This document shows, one piece after another, positions 8,401 to 11,498 of a DNA stretch of 11,498 bases; position 1 is the first letter of the stretch, and the number at the start of each line of letters is the position of its first letter. The stretch covers positions 1-11,498 of the forward strand of contig NWUY0300135204.1 in the NCBI GenBank assembly GCA_004151065.3, written 5' to 3'. The position numbers were made by a program, and so were the translations under genes. The notes below the pieces were generated by a model, which was not told the DNA's origin, made no database searches, and saw nothing but the letters and a program-made list of their open reading frames with translations. Source of the stretch: Larix sibirica. Lineage: Eukaryota; Streptophyta; Pinopsida; Pinales; Pinaceae.

Positions 8401-8674
8401 AAGTGCTTCAAAAAGGTTTGTTAACACTTACTTGCTAACTCCACCATGAAAAACATATTATTAAGCATTGTGAAATTAATGGTCAGTAATGTGAGATTTT
8501 CATTTTACATGATTTTTTTAGTATTATTGACATGTCAGTTCTAACATAATGGAGGATAGAAAACATACAAAATAATCAATTATAATTTCTACACTATATT
8601 TCTAATGATCCTCAGTGCAAGTCATATTTCGGGTAATATTTCTAAGACGTTGAAAATGGATTGTATTTGTATAA
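8401..8674. other. AT-rich stretch without recognisable content
   Basis: No frame, repeat match or motif was recognised on either strand between the orphan LTR and element C. It may be pre-insertion DNA around element C, because TATAA at 8670-8674 directly abuts the LTR edge. Confidence 0.5.
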
Positions 8675-9237
8675 TGTTGGAATCCTAGAAACAAATTCCA
8701 AGTTTATGTGTGTTTTCCATTACATAGAGTTTGTAGAATTTTTTTTAATGATGATTTAGAAATCCTCTTTTAATATAAAGTCGGTGATATTTATGTTAGA
8801 GAATCACGGAATTACAAAAGCAAAAAGTTATGAATTCCAAGAAGAGGTAGTATCCAAAGACATCGTTACAACACTAAAGTACAAGTGATCTTAACTCAAC
8901 ATATAATGAATAATTACACATAATCACCAAAAAACTTCCATGTAACACTACCTATCAAAGAAACCCATAGAATCATCTATATATATCCTAGAGTAGAACT
9001 AACTCTTTTAGAATGAAGAAAACATAGTAAAATTTAATCATCTTTGATGCACCCAAATTTCCTACTTTTCTATCTCAAGATGCTCTCCAATGGATTAATT
9101 AGGGACCACCTTTGGTTGGCCCAATTGACCAATCAACTATCGAGTTGAACTCTTTAATCGACTCCCAAGTTGAACTTCAACTATCAAGTTAATGTCTCTA
9201 GAAGATCTAGAGGTGAGATGAGTATAATGTTCCAACA
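8675..9237 (-). repeat. 3' LTR of element C
   Basis: Read on the minus strand it begins TGTTGGAA (plus-strand complement at 9230-9237) and ends TTCCAACA (complement at 8675-8682), a perfect 8-bp inverted terminal pair. The 563-bp length is close to element D's 554-bp LTR. A TATA-like run sits near 8980-8990. A possible alternative start lies at about 9291, directly after the purine run GGGGG (complement at 9292-9296), because the LTR start seems duplicated in tandem. No second copy is in the window to confirm the ends. Confidence 0.55.
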
Positions 9238-9310
9238 ACACATGTTAGCGCAACTCTCTAGAGATTCAAAAGGTGAGATTATTTCTATACACCCCCATAA
9301 TTGTAGCTAC
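9191..9310 (-). repeat. Imperfect 60-bp tandem duplication at the LTR start of element C
   Basis: On the plus strand CTCTAGA occurs at 9196-9202 and 9256-9262, and GGTGAGAT at 9212-9219 and 9272-9279, both exactly 60 bases apart, with looser similarity between and around them. The two units straddle the inferred start of the element C LTR. Confidence 0.55.
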
Positions 9311-10394
9311 CTAAAACTCAAGCATAGCCCAAAGTTTCATAAACTTAGGTTATGTTAGTGGCTTCATGAATATATCAAAGAATTGACCATATGTCTTATA
9401 ATAAACAAGAGACACAACAATTTTGTACCAAATGTCTTATATACAGGAAATGAGGCTCAACATGCTTCAGTTTGTTGTAATCAACAAGGTTTTCATCTTT
9501 TTGCATTGCACTTTGATTTTCATAATACACCACAATTGATTCTTCGAAGGAAATTTTGAGCTCACAAATTAGGTTGTGAATCCACAATACCTCTATTCCA
9601 ACATTAATTACACCTCTATATCCATCCTTTGTTATCTAAGAGAGACTACCCTCTACTTTCTAGAAAACTGGCTATGGATCCAAATCCAAGATGAAACAAA
9701 TAGCTAGAAGTCAAATTCTTGTCATTATCTATATCTCAATCGAAGTCGGTATAAACTATTAACTAGGTCATATTCGTATTACAATACTTTATACCAAGAT
9801 AATAAGTACCCTTGATATAGATCACTATCCTCTTTTCATCCTTCACGTGGCTCTCCTTTGGATCCTACATGAACATAGAGATCACACTAGCAATAAAGGA
9901 AATATTAGGTCGCATATCAATGAAATAAATGAGGCTACCAACAAGTTGCATATAAAAAGTTTGACTTTTTGAGAATATTATTCCTTAGTCAACTTCTTTC
10001 TTAACTAGTAAGGTGTAGCACATGGTTTACAATCTTCCATTTTGAATCTTTGTAATAGATTCAACATACAATTAAGTTGTGAAATAAAAATAACACCATC
10101 CATTCGTAAAACTTGGATTCCTAGAAAAAAATTCAATAGACCAAGGTTGGTCATTTCAAATGAATTTTCCTATTGTTTCTTCAAACCCAAAATTGCATTA
10201 GCACTACTTATAACGAATAAATCAACAACAAATAATGAAACAATTAGTGTATCACCATTTACATGTAAAAGATCAATCTTGTGATCTAATTCATAGCGTT
10301 TGAAACCAAAATCAATGAAGGATTGATTGATCTTCTCATGCCATGCCTTGGGGGCTTGTTTCAAACCATATAAGGATTTATTTAGTAGACATAG
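9311..10394 (-). pseudogene. pol: Copia RT C-terminal half and RNase H of element C, interrupted by element D
   Basis: From 10394 downward the minus strand reads LCLLNKSLYGLKQAPKAWHE, GFKRYELD, DTLIVSLFVVDLFVI, FEMTNLGLLNFFLGIQVL and LQRFKMEDCKPC, the order of motifs in the copia RT palm and thumb. The catalytic YVDD is FVVD (10221-10232), so one Asp is lost. Then come LVASFIS, DPKESHVKDEKR, YTDFD (9739-9753, RNase H first Asp) and VINVGIEVLWIHNLICEL. YENQSAM follows at about 9507-9527, where the family has CDNQSA, with Asp changed to Glu at 9519-9521. The end reads DIFMKPLT and PKFMKLWAMLEF with a stop at 9311. At least two frameshifts and several stops are present. In life this makes element cDNA. 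The plus-strand ORFs at 9170 and 10042 are shadows. Confidence 0.9.
10390..10394. repeat. Candidate 5-bp target site duplication of element D
   Basis: CATAG lies immediately before the TGTTG start of the element D LTR. Copia integrase normally makes 5-bp duplications, so a matching CATAG is expected after D's far LTR outside the window. The call rests on position only. Confidence 0.4.
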
Positions 10395-10948
10395 TGTTGG
10401 GAATGTTATATTTGTTTCCTAAAATCAATGCTCGAAGTCGATAGGAAATTGGTATAAGTCCAGTGGATTCAGAAGTCAACAAATGGTGGAAGTTTGGTCG
10501 ACTTGCCGACAGGAATAGTTGTTTGGTAGAAGACAAATGACAAGTCAATGAAATGACCAGAATCTCAATGGGAGATCGACCAAGGTTAACACAGTCGAGT
10601 CGACTATAAAAAAATAACTAAAATTGGTTAGGAAGTTATGGACTGCCATTAATAGCAGTTGGTTGTATTGCATCTATAAATAAGATGTAATGGCTATGCA
10701 AATAGTGGGATGAAAATGAAGTGTATTTGTAGTCTAGTAAATCACAATTGTAAATAGTGTTTAAGAGTGCTGGTAAATAGATGTGTGGTAAAGCTCAGTA
10801 GTTTGTTGGTTTCCCCCTAATAGAGGGGTTTTCAGGGTAATTTCTATGTATTGTGTTGATGTGTTATGTGCCATTGCTTTATGTACAATTGTGTTTAACT
10901 GTATGAATCATATACATAACCACTATAAATAGATATCATAACTCAACA
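10395..10948 (+). repeat. 5' LTR of element D
   Basis: It starts TGTTGGGAATG and ends ACTCAACA, giving TGTTG...CAACA ends, and is 554 bp long. The right boundary is fixed by the PBS two bases later. The left boundary is fixed by the break in element C's RT. U3 carries six TCGA tetramers between 10432 and 10603, U5 has a GGTTTCC / GGGGTTTTC stretch (10814-10835), and TATA-like boxes lie at 10605, 10675 and 10924. Confidence 0.85.
10675..10684 (+). promoter_or_regulatory. TATA box of element D LTR promoter
   Basis: TATAAATAAG lies about midway in the LTR, where copia elements start transcription. A second TATAAAAAAA at 10605-10614 is a possible alternative. The choice is based on match and position only. 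Confidence 0.5.
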
Positions 10949-10950
10949 GT

Positions 10951-10962
10951 TGGTATCAGAGC
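10951..10962 (+). promoter_or_regulatory. Primer binding site, tRNA-iMet type (element D)
   Basis: TGGTATCAGAGC is an exact match to the complement of the plant initiator tRNA-Met 3' end, the usual primer of Ty1/copia elements. It lies two bases after the LTR end CAACA. Confidence 0.95.
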
Positions 10963-11072
10963 TATATTTGGTTGCAGGGGGATGCCTTTGTTGCTAAGAG
11001 TTTGGCTTGGTCCTATATTTGGTGAATACTTGTTTTTGTGCGAGTTTCTAGAAACATTGATTTACAGTTAGA

Positions 11073-11498
11073 ATGGCTAAAACGTCGAGGATAGAAATTG
11101 AAAAGTTTGATGGGAAGAATTTTTAGATTTGGAATCTTAAAATGGAGGACCTTCTTATGGATTGAGAAAACTGGGTTGCATTTGACCCAGAAACGAATCT
11201 GACTGGTGTGTCAAAGGAATATTGGCATAAAATTAACATGAAGGCAATGAGTAAAATCCGACTTTGTTTAGTAGACTTTGTATTGTTGAATGTCTCAAAA
11301 GAAGACATTGAAAAAAAGCTATGGGAAAAGTTAGGGAATTTGTACCAATCAAAATATTTGGTTAAAAACTTGTTTCTTTGGAAGAATTTGAATCTTCTAA
11401 GGATGAGAAAAGGTGACTCAATTACAGAGCACTTGAATGCATTCAACAATGTGGTTAGTCAGTTTTTGTCCATGTATATTAAAATCATTGAGGAGGAA
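11073..11498 (+). pseudogene. gag: Copia gag N-terminal part with two in-frame stops (element D)
   Basis: The frame starts at the ATG of MAKTSRIEIEKFDGKNF, about 110 bases after the PBS. It has stops at 11124 (TAG, after KNF) and 11163 (TGA, between LLMD and ENW), then is open for 111 codons to the window end. IWNLKMEDLL, LWEKLGNLYQSK, LWKNLNLLRMRKGDSITEHL and FNNVVSQF match the N-terminal region of copia gag polyproteins (the UBN2/retrotransposon gag family). The capsid part normally packages element RNA. Upstream of the first stop the start is in the same frame, so this is a normal gag disabled by point mutations, not a frameshift. An alternative is stop-codon readthrough, but two stops within 14 codons make that unlikely. 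The antisense ORF at 11123-11449 is a shadow. Confidence 0.85.

Larger units (their letters stand above)
8675..10394 (-). mobile_element. Element C: Ty1/copia retrotransposon, 5' part displaced by element D
   Basis: On the minus strand, RT and RNase H of copia type end at 9311 and are followed by an LTR-like stretch with 8-bp inverted ends (8675-9237). The upstream part of the element (gag, protease, integrase, RT N-terminus and other LTR) is absent because element D begins at 10395 inside the RT. It should continue on the far side of D, beyond the window, unless lost. Confidence 0.8.
10395..11498 (+). mobile_element. Element D: Ty1/copia retrotransposon nested in element C (right end outside window)
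   Basis: A bounded LTR, a perfect tRNA-iMet PBS, a leader and a gag start follow one another on the plus strand. The left edge falls inside the RT codons of element C, which is on the opposite strand, so D is the younger insertion. Pol and the other LTR would lie to the right of the window. Confidence 0.9.

Noticed and set aside
11123-11449. 108-codon minus-strand ORF
   Set aside because: It is antisense to a clear copia gag frame and reads as a shadow.
1-11498. tRNA, rRNA, CRISPR arrays, phage or defence genes, intact host genes
   Set aside because: None of the expected signatures was seen on either strand. The tRNA-related strings are primer binding sites, not tRNA genes.

Overview
The window looks like non-genic DNA from a large, repeat-filled plant nuclear genome, most likely a gymnosperm such as a conifer. 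That assignment is an inference from AT-rich, old and nested LTR retrotransposons, plant-type tRNA-Asp and tRNA-iMet primer binding sites, and many CAG/CGA-to-stop changes. I see no host gene, RNA gene, CRISPR array or bacterial operon. Almost everything recognisable belongs to four decayed LTR retrotransposons plus one orphan LTR-like piece.

Layout. Element A (1 to about 4367, plus strand) is an Athila/Tat-type (Ty3/gypsy PBS) element. It has a 5' LTR entered at the left window edge and ending near 1036, a tRNA-Asp-type PBS (1042-1059), a gag-like frame (1207-2597), about 950 bp with no coding signal, a purine-rich tract, and a 3' LTR (3543-4367) that lacks its last ~300 bp. No protease, reverse transcriptase (RT) or integrase is visible inside it, so it looks non-autonomous. 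Element B (about 4368-7996, plus strand) is a chromodomain-bearing Ty3/gypsy element (chromovirus) that has lost gag and its 5' LTR. Protease, RT, RNase H, integrase with a GPY/F motif and a chromodomain are recognisable in order, with many stops and frameshifts. A and B are joined directly, truncated end to truncated end, at a junction carrying a short duplication.

From 8056 to 8400 there is an orphan copia-LTR-like segment, followed by AT-rich DNA without recognisable content. Element C (about 8675-10394, minus strand) is a Ty1/copia element with an LTR and the RT C-terminal half plus RNase H. Its RT is cut at 10394/10395 by element D, a plus-strand Ty1/copia element with a well bounded LTR (10395-10948, TGTTG...CAACA), a perfect tRNA-iMet PBS (10951-10962) and the start of a gag with two in-frame stops that runs off the right edge.

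No gene here is predicted to make a working product: catalytic residues are changed and every long frame is broken. D is the youngest by nesting. The observations most worth checking are the gag-only architecture of A with its long, relatively intact frame, the Asp-to-Glu changes at all three RT catalytic positions of B, the A/B fusion joint, and the uneven LTR divergence of A. All comparisons and counts were made by eye, without alignment software.
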